Of a DNA stretch of 52,301 nt, positions 16,873 to 26,285 are shown one piece after another. The notes beneath the pieces were generated by a model, which had not been told where the DNA came from, did not search any database, and worked only from the letters and a program-made list of their open reading frames with translations. Made by a program: the position numbers and the translations under genes. Origin of the DNA: Nitrosomonas supralitoralis (lineage in GTDB: Bacteria; Pseudomonadota; Gammaproteobacteria; Burkholderiales; Nitrosomonadaceae); contig NZ_PXXU01000024.1 of NCBI RefSeq assembly GCF_003011925.2, forward strand, positions 1 through 52,301, in the 5' to 3' direction. The number at the start of each line of letters is the position of its first letter. The stretch's first letter is position 1.

Positions 16873-17021
16873 CGTGGTGTTATATTACACAGCTTTACCG
16901 AAATGTAATGAGTCCTCGCAACATAATAAAAGACAGTATGAGTGATGTTTGTTACTGCATTAAGTCACCAAGATTATTGGTTAGTGGTCAGCAAAGAAGA
17001 TTTTTATAAATTTTCAAATAG

Positions 17022-17801
17022 TTAACTCTTCAAAAGGCCTTCTAGATAGATTCTCAATTTTAACATTCTATACTGCAAGCCTCCAAAAGATCCGTTCTTT
17101 TCCGCCTCTACAAAGGCTTCTGCGTAATTCTCACCCACTCCTTTAGGTAAAAAAAGACCGCGATAACTGGCCAGTCCGATGATGGCGGAAAGATAATCAC
17201 AGTGTAAAAGCGGTAATGCATAGCAAGATATGGCTTGTTTTTTGAGATTAATCACACGGGTGATATCCACCACTCGAGTCGCGGGAAGCGGGCTCCATAT
17301 TTCGTAAATGAATGCGCGCGACGGTGCTTTCCAGCGCTGCCAGCAGGCCAAAACAGCATGACCAATGGCAACATGGTCGCGGTGGTAATCTAGTACTGAA
17401 GGCAGAAACAACCAATCCGGGTTAAATTGATTCAGTAGTGTATCAATTTTACTTTCGAAGCGAGAGGAATTGCGGAAACCACCGTCGGGTTCGGCAAGAA
17501 ATTCCATGTCATTTATGCCTAATACCGCTAAAGATTCTGCTGCTTCTTTGCGCCGAATGATAGGTGCGTCGGCATCAAGGCTACCGGCACCTGCGCCATC
17601 AGTGACGAAAATAACTTTGACAGCGCATTCCTTTTGTCTGAGTAAAGCCAGCGTTCCGCCGCAGCCCAGTACTTCGTCATCCGGATGAGGAGCGAAAACG
17701 AGCACTTTTCCGTTCTGGATTGGAATAAGCGGTGTTGGCAATGGACAGAGCTCTAATTGGGCTATTTTAGTTTGTTGTAGCTTGGCGATAAATTGCTTCA
17801 T
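17022..17801 (-). CDS. PIG-L family deacetylase
   Basis: A 259-residue zinc-dependent LmbE/PIG-L deacetylase, which removes acetyl groups from N-acetyl sugars such as GlcNAc. The metal and catalytic motif PHPDDEVLGCGG is near residues 35-46 and the second zinc motif HRDHVAIGHA near residue 145. There is no signal peptide, so it acts in the cytoplasm on a nucleotide sugar or lipid-linked glycan. Its start lies 35 bases inside the preceding glycosyltransferase gene, indicating tight coupling. The context suggests it deacetylates a sugar of the exported polysaccharide, giving a free amine. Confidence 0.9.
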   Translation of the reverse strand: MKQFIAKLQQTKIAQLELCPLPTPLIPIQNGKVLVFAPHPDDEVLGCGGTLALLRQKECAVKVIFVTDGAGAGSLDADAPIIRRKEAAESLAVLGINDMEFLAEPDGGFRNSSRFESKIDTLLNQFNPDWLFLPSVLDYHRDHVAIGHAVLACWQRWKAPSRAFIYEIWSPLPATRVVDITRVINLKKQAISCYALPLLHCDYLSAIIGLASYRGLFLPKGVGENYAEAFVEAEKNGSFGGLQYRMLKLRIYLEGLLKS

Positions 17802-18948
17802 ACCTATCCGTAATTTTAATCACATCCGGCCATGAGTTCGCTCGTGCCAAGCCTTGCTGTGCAATTGTTTCGCGCAGCTTCTGGTCACTCAGCATGCGCT
17901 GCATAGCTTCTGCCAGGGCGTCGATGTTTGGTTCTGATAAAAGCGCACCGTCTTTTACAACTTCAGGTACGCCACCCACAGTGGTACACACTGCCGCTGT
18001 ACCTGTTACGAGAGCTTCAAGATTCGCCAATCCGAAAGATTCAGAAGCTGAAGCACTGACATACAAATCAGCGGCACAAAGATATAAACCGATATCTTCA
18101 GCGACAGCAAAAAGTATTTCATGAGCAAATCCTGATTGCTGAGCCAGTTTCTGCAAAGTGCTGTGATCTCCTTCACCCAGAATGACTAGCTGGAATTCTT
18201 TTTCTAACTTAAGCCTGGCACAAGCTTCGATCAGTAACGGATATTGCTTGACTGGGGCGATGCGGCCAATGCTTAAAATATAGATTGCTGTTTCGTTCCA
18301 ACCAAGGCGATTTCTTGCGTCTTTCCGACGGTAGCAGTTAACTACCGGACGTGCGTGAACCAAGTGATGCCAATGAGCAGGGAGCGGATGAATGCTTAAA
18401 TCATGTGCGATCTGGAGGATGCCGCGCCGAGTGGGAGCGATTACCCAAGAAGCTGCAAGCAGTGTATTGGCTTCCCAGCGGCGCATGATACGCATTACGT
18501 GCTGGCCCAGTTGCACGCCATCTTCGTGAATGGCCTGGGTATAACAGCCGAAACCATGTTCAGTGACTCCCCAGATTGCCTTATATCCCGGATAGAATCG
18601 TAGGAAAAAACGCAACCCAATAGCGATATAGGGATCATGGCAGTGCACGTGAGTATATTTCTTCAAGGCCGCCAGTTTTGCGGCAAGACGTCCCATATTA
18701 AAGCGTTCCAGCAGAACCTGAAACAGCGTAGGGAAATGCGTGTGAGTATTTTTAGGGCCGGGTAATGAACTTAATAAACGTTGGAAGCGGTGTTGCCAGG
18801 AAATGGCGCGTGGTCCTAAATCGGCCTGGCAAAGATAATCCACATCGACTCCGCGGCGGCGAAACTCTTCAACAATGGGAGCCAAACTGCGGCCGAGACC
18901 GTAACGCTGATCCGATCGGGTTTCACGTGTAACCATAAGGATTTTCAT
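17767..18948 (-). CDS. GT4-family glycosyltransferase
   Basis: A 393-residue GT-B fold glycosyltransferase. The N-terminal domain begins MKILMVTRETRS with a glycine-rich acceptor loop (RYGLGRSLAP). The C-terminal donor domain has ILSIGRIAPVKQ, VILGEGD and the ExxxxxxxE-type segment ASESFGLANLEALVTG, which binds the nucleotide sugar. An in-frame TTG three codons earlier is possible; ATG at 18948 fits the family N-terminus better. It sits between the methyltransferase-acetyltransferase fusion and the PIG-L deacetylase, so it probably adds one sugar of the exported polysaccharide. Confidence 0.92.
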   Translation of the reverse strand: MKILMVTRETRSDQRYGLGRSLAPIVEEFRRRGVDVDYLCQADLGPRAISWQHRFQRLLSSLPGPKNTHTHFPTLFQVLLERFNMGRLAAKLAALKKYTHVHCHDPYIAIGLRFFLRFYPGYKAIWGVTEHGFGCYTQAIHEDGVQLGQHVMRIMRRWEANTLLAASWVIAPTRRGILQIAHDLSIHPLPAHWHHLVHARPVVNCYRRKDARNRLGWNETAIYILSIGRIAPVKQYPLLIEACARLKLEKEFQLVILGEGDHSTLQKLAQQSGFAHEILFAVAEDIGLYLCAADLYVSASASESFGLANLEALVTGTAAVCTTVGGVPEVVKDGALLSEPNIDALAEAMQRMLSDQKLRETIAQQGLARANSWPDVIKITDRYEAIYRQATTN

Positions 18949-19064
18949 CGCAATCAATCTTTCACGGTGCGACGATCCCGTTCACAATCGTAGGTCATGT
19001 ATCAAAATGCGTACCAGCAGTACAGCACATGATCCAACGGCCTGTTAACCGAATGCAGATTCAT

Positions 19065-20888
19065 TTAGCGGAAATCCGTATCGCCGGACATTAACCACCA
19101 ATGGTTACGTAAAGAATCAATAGATGGAGCGGCATCCCAAGTGCTGGCGGGGATGCGAATATCCAGCATTTGCTGGGTACCGCCAGCGATTGCAAAACAA
19201 GCAGCAAAGTTTTCTGTAATACGACAAAACACTCGGCGATGGCCACTGATACCTGCCAGTCGGCGAGCGTGCAGAACTAACAGAGGAATCTCGATTAATG
19301 GCGCTATGATGTCGACGATTTCGCACCCATGCTCATCATGTCGCAGTATCAGCACCCCTCGCGCCCGGCCGCCGAAGCGGTTTTTTATCAATACTACCTG
19401 GTAGTGCTGCGCAGGATGGTTAAGATAGCGATGTATTACATAAGCGCAATCGCGAACACCCACTACTGCAGTTTGCAAATCCCTGGCCATTTGCTGCCAG
19501 CAATCATTAACGATCTGCGTAACGTGCCCATCATCCAAGGCGGTGACAGGAGTTAATCGGGTGCGCCAATGAGGGAATTTTGATAACGGTGACCAGGAAA
19601 TTTCGACCATTTTCCCAACTTCACCATATAATCCGTGCCGCTCTGCGATCTTCATGTGCCGTTCGTTGGGAAACCCGAAGCCGATCAGAAAAGGTTTGCC
19701 ATAGCCAATGTAATGTTCCAGAAAGGTCGCTGTCATCAGGAAAAAGGGCCCTCTTTTGGTGAGTATGCCGCGTTCATTGGCATCCACCATGACATCCGCG
19801 ATTTGCACCGCTGTTTGTGGCTGTCCAAAAAACAGAATGTTTCGGGCCAGCCCGCCATAGTGGGCAATCAGCTTATCCTTGCGCCATACACCCATTCCAA
19901 GGTTTGAATGTGAACCATACTTCCATTGCCAGACAGCTGGCGTCATGGGGTGATGAAATGTTTTCTCAAACAAGTCAAACATTTCATGCTGCTGATCTGC
20001 TTTTAGAAGATGTAAGCGCCATTGCGGCGTGGTTTTTTTCCTGAAACGCACCAAAGCGTAACCATTTTGCCCATTGGTGTATTTTTCCCGATTAATCTGA
20101 TTGGATTGCTCAAGTTGTGTCAGTTGTTCAGGCTTAAGAAAAAAATCTTTGATCAGTCTTTGCCGGTAGGTTGAAATGGCTTGCAGTAGATAGTCGAGTG
20201 TTGGCACCGCTAAGGCAGATAAATCCAAATTTTCAATCAATTCAAATCCGGATCGTTCAGTCAGCGTGACCATATTTCTGAGCGAATGAAGATTTACCGA
20301 GGTTGTTGTATCGTGCTTCAGCGCGAATTCGTCCATTACGATTAATTGCCCGGATGGCGCTAACAGATCCAGAGCCTTATTAAAAATTACCAGTTGATTG
20401 AGGTATTGCGCGGACTCCTTAAATAAAACAATATCAAAGCTTTCCGGGTCGTGAATAGAAGTTTCCAGCGATTGATAACGGGCCGGGACTTCCGGTCCTG
20501 GATCTTTATTGATGTGCGTGACGGGCTGGGTATCGACAACGATGTCACGAACATCATAACCGCGCTGGCTGAGTAAAGATAAGGTGGTTCCTGCACCAAT
20601 CCCCACCAGGAGAATGCGGCAAGGCGGGGTTGGCAGCTTCGACAGCAGCAGCTCATGAGCTGATTGCTGCGCTGACTCCATGCTGGATTTGCTATTTTGA
20701 AACAAGCCAGAATGCAAATCAGAAGCCACCCCTTGATACAGGTGTAACGCATGGGCGTATAGGTTGAATGGAAAGGCCAGCTCTTCAAAAGGAGAAGGTG
20801 ATTTTGTTGTCACTGAAGCAGCCATATGAGCAGCTTGACGATAGAGATGAGTGCTTTGTATCGGGTTGTGATTAATAAATTTAGTCAT
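19065..20888 (-). CDS. Methyltransferase-GNAT acetyltransferase fusion
   Basis: A 607-residue two-domain protein. Residues about 60-255 look like a class I SAM-dependent methyltransferase: ILLVGIGAGTTLSLL is motif I, DIVVDTQP the acidic second strand, FDIVLFKESAQYL and GQLIVMDEFAL the later strands. Residues about 285-600 look like a GNAT-type acyltransferase (MGVWRKDKLIAHYGGLAR, VMVDANERG and FGFPNERHMKIAERHGL). This pairing suggests that one polypeptide both methylates and acylates a sugar, perhaps at the chain end to stop elongation before ABC export. Its start overlaps the wzt stop by eight bases. Domain boundaries and substrates are inferred. Confidence 0.75.
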   Translation of the reverse strand: MTKFINHNPIQSTHLYRQAAHMAASVTTKSPSPFEELAFPFNLYAHALHLYQGVASDLHSGLFQNSKSSMESAQQSAHELLLSKLPTPPCRILLVGIGAGTTLSLLSQRGYDVRDIVVDTQPVTHINKDPGPEVPARYQSLETSIHDPESFDIVLFKESAQYLNQLVIFNKALDLLAPSGQLIVMDEFALKHDTTTSVNLHSLRNMVTLTERSGFELIENLDLSALAVPTLDYLLQAISTYRQRLIKDFFLKPEQLTQLEQSNQINREKYTNGQNGYALVRFRKKTTPQWRLHLLKADQQHEMFDLFEKTFHHPMTPAVWQWKYGSHSNLGMGVWRKDKLIAHYGGLARNILFFGQPQTAVQIADVMVDANERGILTKRGPFFLMTATFLEHYIGYGKPFLIGFGFPNERHMKIAERHGLYGEVGKMVEISWSPLSKFPHWRTRLTPVTALDDGHVTQIVNDCWQQMARDLQTAVVGVRDCAYVIHRYLNHPAQHYQVVLIKNRFGGRARGVLILRHDEHGCEIVDIIAPLIEIPLLVLHARRLAGISGHRRVFCRITENFAACFAIAGGTQQMLDIRIPASTWDAAPSIDSLRNHWWLMSGDTDFR

Positions 20889-22155
20889 GCTGAATGATGG
20901 TGTTATTTTCCCATTGATGCGGAATTGAAAAATATCCCTGCAGGCGTCCTGCCTGCTTCACTTGCAAGGTTGCAATCGCTTCTGCTGAATCATACAGATG
21001 TAAGCCACGTTCACACAATAAATAGATGTTAACCAGATATTCGCCTTTGAGGAGCGGAAATTGTTCCAGCCTGAGGCAGATTTGTCCTGAACCATCGGGT
21101 GCTCTTTGAATCGCGAATTGATCTTCCCATGTTGCCGTACTGGTGATAACCCGACCCTCTTTGGTATGGAGCGTCATTGCGATATTCGGGCACGGGAGTG
21201 CAGGGTCCGAAACAAAACTTACATTGATCTGGACGCTGGATTGACCACTGGCGATATCAGCCTGCAGTGTATCGGTGTTGTCCGCGATGAGTTGTACTTT
21301 ATCCAGATGCGCGCTGCCGGTTGGATGCCTGGGGTGCTGTGCCGGAGCATTTTTGTCTGCAAACGCTGCTTCGGTTGCCGAGTCCGTTGCACATTGGTCC
21401 AGAAATGACTGGTAGGCCGATACCACTTGGGCCGATTCTCCGTCTAAGACAATCCTGCCTTTATTGAGCCAGATTGCTCGAGCGCATAAAGACTCAACCT
21501 GGAACAGCGAATGTGAGCAAAACAAGATTGTTTTTCCCGCATCCCGCATCTGCATGATGCGGGTGAATGATTTGCGGGCAAATGCACCATCCCCGACTGA
21601 CAAGGCTTCATCGATGATCAAAATATCCGGGTCGACATTAATGGCCACAGAGAAGGCCAGACGCACATACATGCCGCTGGAGTATGTTTTGACCGGTTGA
21701 TCAATAAAATCCCGCACCCCTGAGAAATCGATAATCTGCTCGATGCGATCCGCAATCTCGGATTGATTGAGCCCCATGATCGCTGCGCTCATTAAAACAT
21801 TCTCGCGCCCGGTAAACTCCGGATTGAATCCGGCGCCGAGTTCCAGCAAGGCCGCGATACGGCCATTGACCTGCACTTCACCGCCTGTGGGGGTTGAAGT
21901 ACCGCAAACCAACTGCAGTAACGTAGATTTTCCTGAGCCGTTTTGACCCACGATCCCGACGACTTCCCCAGGCATAATCATTAAATCGATCGCGTGCAGT
22001 GCCCACAATTCGCGAAAATACTGACGCGACCCCCACCATTTGTGCGGCCATAAAAATTGTTTTAATCGATCTTTCGGATGCTGATACAACTGATAACATT
22101 TAGACAGCTTGACAGCGTTAATAGCGGGTGCATAACCCGAAACATTAAAGGACAT
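20881..22155 (-). CDS. wzt: Polysaccharide ABC exporter ATPase (Wzt-like)
   Basis: A 424-residue ATP-binding subunit of a Wzm/Wzt or TagGH-type exporter. The ABC domain (about 10-250) has Walker A GQNGSGKST, the family-typical ALLELGAGFNPEFTGREN, the signature YSSGMYVRL and Walker B ILIIDEALSVGD. An extension of about 170 residues at the C-terminus (from about 265) is beta-rich and matches the Wzt carbohydrate-binding domain, which recognises the modified non-reducing end of the glycan. ATG at 22155 was chosen over an in-frame TTG at 22161. It overlaps wzm by 11 bases. The methyltransferase-GNAT gene next in the operon would supply that end modification. Confidence 0.92.
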   Translation of the reverse strand: MSFNVSGYAPAINAVKLSKCYQLYQHPKDRLKQFLWPHKWWGSRQYFRELWALHAIDLMIMPGEVVGIVGQNGSGKSTLLQLVCGTSTPTGGEVQVNGRIAALLELGAGFNPEFTGRENVLMSAAIMGLNQSEIADRIEQIIDFSGVRDFIDQPVKTYSSGMYVRLAFSVAINVDPDILIIDEALSVGDGAFARKSFTRIMQMRDAGKTILFCSHSLFQVESLCARAIWLNKGRIVLDGESAQVVSAYQSFLDQCATDSATEAAFADKNAPAQHPRHPTGSAHLDKVQLIADNTDTLQADIASGQSSVQINVSFVSDPALPCPNIAMTLHTKEGRVITSTATWEDQFAIQRAPDGSGQICLRLEQFPLLKGEYLVNIYLLCERGLHLYDSAEAIATLQVKQAGRLQGYFSIPHQWENNTIIQHD

Positions 22156-22975
22156 CGGCAAATCCCTTGCGTGTTTTGTTAAACCAGATCAAACCTGCCC
22201 AGGCGACGAAAATTGCGAGCAAATAGTATAGGGCTAAGTTGCGCCATTCCGGTAATTGGCCATAAAGTATCACGGCCCGGGCTTGCTCGATAATGAAAGT
22301 CAGGGGATTGAGAAACAAGTAATCACGAATGGATTCCGGCAATGCTGAGGCGGGATAGAAGATGGGGCTCATAAACAGCAACATGGTTAAAATCAGACCA
22401 ATAAATTGACTGATATCGCGTACAAAAACCCCTATGGATGCGAGCAGCCAGGAAAAACCCATTGTGAGCAGAGCAAACGGCAGCAGAATGATCGGCAGCC
22501 AAATCAGCGTCCACTGAATCGGGTGGTGAATCACGAGTAGAAAAGCAAGCAATATCAGAAAACTGATCCCGGCATGAAACAGCGCAGAGCCTAAAGACAC
22601 CAAGGGCAGGATCTCCAGAGGGAAAATCACTTTTTTGACGTAGTTTACATTGGCAAGTATCAATCCTGGAGCGCGCGAAACACATTCAGAAAATAAGTTG
22701 TACAGAATTAACCCAATGAACAATAGCAACGCAAAAGCAAACTTATCGTCATCGATGACATGGTGCTGCGGGTCCAGTCGCACTTTAAACACGACGCTGA
22801 AAACAAAGGTATAGATCGACAACATCAGCACCGGATTGATGAATGTCCATAATAAACCCAGCACTGAGCCGCGGTATCGGCTCGTCACTTCACGCTTGAT
22901 CATTTGCAGAATAAGCGGGGCATGCTGCCACAGGCTGCGGAAGTGATTCAGAATGAGGGTATTAAACAGGTGCAA
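22145..22975 (-). CDS. wzm: Polysaccharide ABC exporter permease (Wzm-like)
   Basis: A 276-residue ABC-2 type membrane subunit that forms the channel for a lipid-linked polysaccharide. The N-terminal amphipathic segment IKREVTSRYRGSVLGLLW is the family hallmark. Six membrane segments follow, and the PLTFIIEQARAVILYG segment near residue 230 is typical. The only in-frame start before the hallmark region is TTG at 22975; an in-frame stop lies 13 codons upstream. It is the first gene of the leftward operon. Confidence 0.92.
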   Translation of the reverse strand: MHLFNTLILNHFRSLWQHAPLILQMIKREVTSRYRGSVLGLLWTFINPVLMLSIYTFVFSVVFKVRLDPQHHVIDDDKFAFALLLFIGLILYNLFSECVSRAPGLILANVNYVKKVIFPLEILPLVSLGSALFHAGISFLILLAFLLVIHHPIQWTLIWLPIILLPFALLTMGFSWLLASIGVFVRDISQFIGLILTMLLFMSPIFYPASALPESIRDYLFLNPLTFIIEQARAVILYGQLPEWRNLALYYLLAIFVAWAGLIWFNKTRKGFADVL

Positions 22976-23486
22976 GAAACTGAGCTTAGTATGTTGAAGG
23001 GTGTATTATCGCAGATAAATAAGCTGAAAATTAATCAGCAACCAAGGATGAACCACTTTTCCTCTATATTAGTTGTAGTTTGTGATCGGATCGCGTTGAG
23101 TGAATGATTATATCAGGCAACTCCTTCACAGCGCTTATAAAATGGCGCTTTATGTCAAATACGGTTAAATTGTGAAATATGCACATAATGGAATAGATGG
23201 ATTGTTAGAATAAGCGCACTCTTGTCCTGCATATTGGAATAATAGTGTAAATTAATGACGTTATAATTGTTGCAATAAAGCAACACGCCCTGTGAAAACT
23301 TCGGTTTCAAACTTGCAAAGAGGTTTTGTTTTGGGCAGAATGGACTTTAACTTGGCTTTTGTGGTATTTTCTGCTAGGAAAATTTGAGTTGCGTGGAAGT
23401 CACATAGAGACAAAGTGAAAAGTGAAAAACTTGCAAGTAATTTACTTTAGTATTTATTTTTTAATTTTTATAACAAGGGAGCTCCC
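22976..23486. other. Divergent regulatory region between wzm and the S-layer-like gene
   Basis: 511 AT-rich bases without a credible gene. A TATAAT at 23262-23267 points towards the S-layer-like gene but has only a weak -35 partner; if used, it gives a leader of over 200 bases, as many S-layer genes have. AGCGC-N10-GCGCT (23130-23149) is a short inverted repeat. The Shine-Dalgarno GGGAG before the S-layer ATG lies in a perfect palindrome, GGGAGCTCCC (23477-23486). Confidence 0.4.
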
Positions 23487-26015
23487 ATGGCTATAACGAG
23501 TACACAACAAACTGAAATTCTGAAGATTGTTGCAGGTTTGTTCAATGCAGCACCAGGCGGTAGTAATTTAACTTTTTTGGCAAATTTCATAGAGAATGGC
23601 GGTACTACCAGTCAATTAGCTGATGAATTAGCTGCCCTGCCACTTTTTACCAACGACATTATGGGCGGTAAAGTGACAACTGATGCCCAAGTTGAAGTAT
23701 TGATGCAAAATTTCGGTTTGACGGCTGATGGCGTTGAAGGCAGTGCAGCTACTCAAGCTGAGGATTATTTCACATCACAGATTGATGCTGGCGTTGGATT
23801 TGGTAAAATTGTGTTTGATGCGGTCACTTTTTTGTCCAATAATCCGCCTGAGGAATTTACTGAGACAGCTACATTACTGTCGAATAAGGCATTGGTTGCT
23901 GAAGCGTATTCTAAAGCTGCTTCTTCAACTGATTTAGCAATATTGCAGACTGTATTAAGTAAAGTCACAGGAGATGCACCTTACACGGCAGAAGACGTTC
24001 AACAGGCACTGGCTGATAGTGGTGTGCCTACTGGTAACGGACAAGGGTTTGACTTGATCGTGGGCGAGGATAATCTGATTGGCACCAGCGGCGATGATAC
24101 CTTCACAGGGCTGGTTAAGCAGAGTAACGTAGGTACTTCAGTCAACACGTTAGAATCCATTGACAGATTGGATGGTGGCGCTGGAAACGATACGTTAACC
24201 GCAACTCTGGCAAGCACCGCAGCACCTTCACTGACCAGCGTTGAAAATGTAATTGCACGCTTTGCAGCAGGCGTAACGCTTGATCTAACTAACGCAACCG
24301 GTGTGAATGCGGTCACCGTTCAATCAAGCACCGGTGCGGGTCTCGTTGATGGTGTAGGCGCTGCCGCGAATCTGACGGTTAGAAGTCAAAAGCAGGACGT
24401 GACATTTTCTGGTAATACTGCAACCAATCTGAATCTGAATCTGGATCGGGTGGGTGATTTTGTCGTACCTGTATCGACACAAACCATCGTAACTCTTGAC
24501 CCAAGCGCGACAACGTTGAATCTTGATACAAGAAACTCGAATGCCGATATCTCATCGCTGACAGGAGTCAAAACGTTAAATGTAGCTGCGCGAGGAACGA
24601 ATGAAATTCTTCAGGGTTCTGGTGGTGTTACCACAACAGCAACTATCACTGGTACCGGTAGCGTTGAGTTGCAGACTCCATTTACAGCATTGAAGACATT
24701 GGATGCAACCGGTAATTCCGGTGGTGTGACCGCGACCGTTAATGCTGCCGCACTAACAATTAATACCGGTTCTGGCAATGATGACATTACCTATACTGCA
24801 GCTCTGGTAGCAAAAACCGCTGTTAAATTAGGCGCAGGTGATGACACATTTACGATTGCAGTAGGTCCATCTGCGGTCGGAGCCAAAGTGGATGCAGGCG
24901 ATGGGGATGACACGCTTGGGGTTACCGATGGCACTTTCCTCAATGCAGATGCTAAAAATGTATATTCTAATTTTGAGACGCTTGAGATTGGAGGCGGAAC
25001 AGGTATCTATAACATGGACAACCTGCCAGGTCTGGGAGCAATCACCATTGGCTCAACGCTTACGGGCGATGCAGATATAACCAATGCAGCTGCAGATACG
25101 ACCGTGACTTTCAACGCGGAAGAAGCGACAGATTTGGTTCTTATTAATGCTTTAACCTACGCATTGAAAACTGATACAGGCACTTCCGATGACGTAGCGT
25201 TGACACTGAATGCTTTAGACGGTGTTGATAATGGTACAGCAGAAGGAGTGATAACAGGAGTTGATTTCACTGCTGATGGTATCGAAAGCTTTACTATAGC
25301 TTCGAATATTTCCGGTATTGATCCTGAGCTTGAAAATACTGACTATGTCAATCAAATTGCCGCTCTTTCTGGTGATTTAGTTGAAACGCTGAATATCAGC
25401 GGCAATGCCAACTTGGAGATTGGTACCCTGACAGCGCCTGTACTCTCTAGAATTGATGCCAGCACGATGACAGGCGGGTTGACAGTTGATGCGAGCGCAG
25501 TTCCCGGGGGTGTCGAATTTCTGGGTGGTTCCGCCAATGATTTCTATACCGGAACTGCAGGGGGCGATACCATTACCGGCAATGGCGGCGCGGATGAGAT
25601 AACTCTAAGTAATGTAGGTGATGCCACCGATACTCTGATTTTTAATGCTGCCAGCGATTCACAGCTTAATGCAGATGTTGACGGGTTTGATCATATTTCC
25701 AATTTTGGCACCACAGCATTAGGGGGCCCACTTGACATCATTGATGTAGGTGCGTTTGGATTTTCGGGCCAACAAGCTTCAGCGTTGGCTAATAAAGGTG
25801 CTCTGGCAAATTCAGTCGTTGATGGCACGGTGTTAACTAGGACAGACTTCTTTGCTTCTGGCGGTGTTGACCGCGGTGTGGCGATAGGAACTAACGGCGG
25901 TAATACTTATGTGTTTGTCGACGCGAACAAGGATGGCGATTTTATAGCGACAGATGATCTCGTTATAGAGATAGATGGTGTATCACCTATTTCATTGGCT
26001 AACTTTGGATTCTAA
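23487..26015 (+). CDS. Large Ca-repeat, S-layer-like protein, probably type I secreted
   Basis: An 842-residue acidic protein with no cysteine or tryptophan visible and no signal peptide. Residues 1-190 are helical; the first 50 (ILKIVAGLFN, then FLANFIENGG) resemble DUF4214-type repeats. Residues 190-700 are beta-rich, dominated by Thr, Ala, Gly, Asn, Asp and Val, with RTX-like calcium motifs: GTSGDDTFTG, LDGGAGNDTL, KLGAGDDTF and DAGDGDDTL, and near residue 695 TAGGDTITGNGGADEI. The C-terminus ends in SLANFGF, a hydrophobic tail typical of type I secretion signals. This composition recalls the RsaA S-layer protein of Caulobacter. A strong ribosome binding site (AAGGGAG) and a strong terminator suggest high expression. 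It is divergent from the polysaccharide exporter. S-layer function is inferred; a large adhesin is the alternative. Confidence 0.8.
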   Translation: MAITSTQQTEILKIVAGLFNAAPGGSNLTFLANFIENGGTTSQLADELAALPLFTNDIMGGKVTTDAQVEVLMQNFGLTADGVEGSAATQAEDYFTSQIDAGVGFGKIVFDAVTFLSNNPPEEFTETATLLSNKALVAEAYSKAASSTDLAILQTVLSKVTGDAPYTAEDVQQALADSGVPTGNGQGFDLIVGEDNLIGTSGDDTFTGLVKQSNVGTSVNTLESIDRLDGGAGNDTLTATLASTAAPSLTSVENVIARFAAGVTLDLTNATGVNAVTVQSSTGAGLVDGVGAAANLTVRSQKQDVTFSGNTATNLNLNLDRVGDFVVPVSTQTIVTLDPSATTLNLDTRNSNADISSLTGVKTLNVAARGTNEILQGSGGVTTTATITGTGSVELQTPFTALKTLDATGNSGGVTATVNAAALTINTGSGNDDITYTAALVAKTAVKLGAGDDTFTIAVGPSAVGAKVDAGDGDDTLGVTDGTFLNADAKNVYSNFETLEIGGGTGIYNMDNLPGLGAITIGSTLTGDADITNAAADTTVTFNAEEATDLVLINALTYALKTDTGTSDDVALTLNALDGVDNGTAEGVITGVDFTADGIESFTIASNISGIDPELENTDYVNQIAALSGDLVETLNISGNANLEIGTLTAPVLSRIDASTMTGGLTVDASAVPGGVEFLGGSANDFYTGTAGGDTITGNGGADEITLSNVGDATDTLIFNAASDSQLNADVDGFDHISNFGTTALGGPLDIIDVGAFGFSGQQASALANKGALANSVVDGTVLTRTDFFASGGVDRGVAIGTNGGNTYVFVDANKDGDFIATDDLVIEIDGVSPISLANFGF

Positions 26016-26050
26016 TAAGTAACTAGAAAACAAAGCCAGTAAGAAGGCTA

Positions 26051-26081
26051 AAAGCCACCCTGATTTCAGGGTGGCTTTTTT
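26051..26081 (+). terminator. Rho-independent terminator of the S-layer-like gene
   Basis: AAAGCCACCCTGA pairs with TCAGGGTGGCTTT across a very short T loop, followed by a run of T. It starts 36 bases after the stop codon. This is a textbook intrinsic terminator and the strongest in the window. Confidence 0.93.
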
Positions 26082-26285
26082 ATTTCCAGTTCTTGAGAAA
26101 TTATTAAGTAACAGCAATTTGGAAAATAACAATTTGATATAAAATGTGATTGTATTTGATAGAGTGAAAAAACGTTGAGCTAAACTGAGAAACAAGATTG
26201 ACATCGGAACTAACGGTATTGAACGCAGGCTGGTTTGAAATGAGCTTAATAAAAGATTCAACAACTACGCTGTCGTACTTAACCT

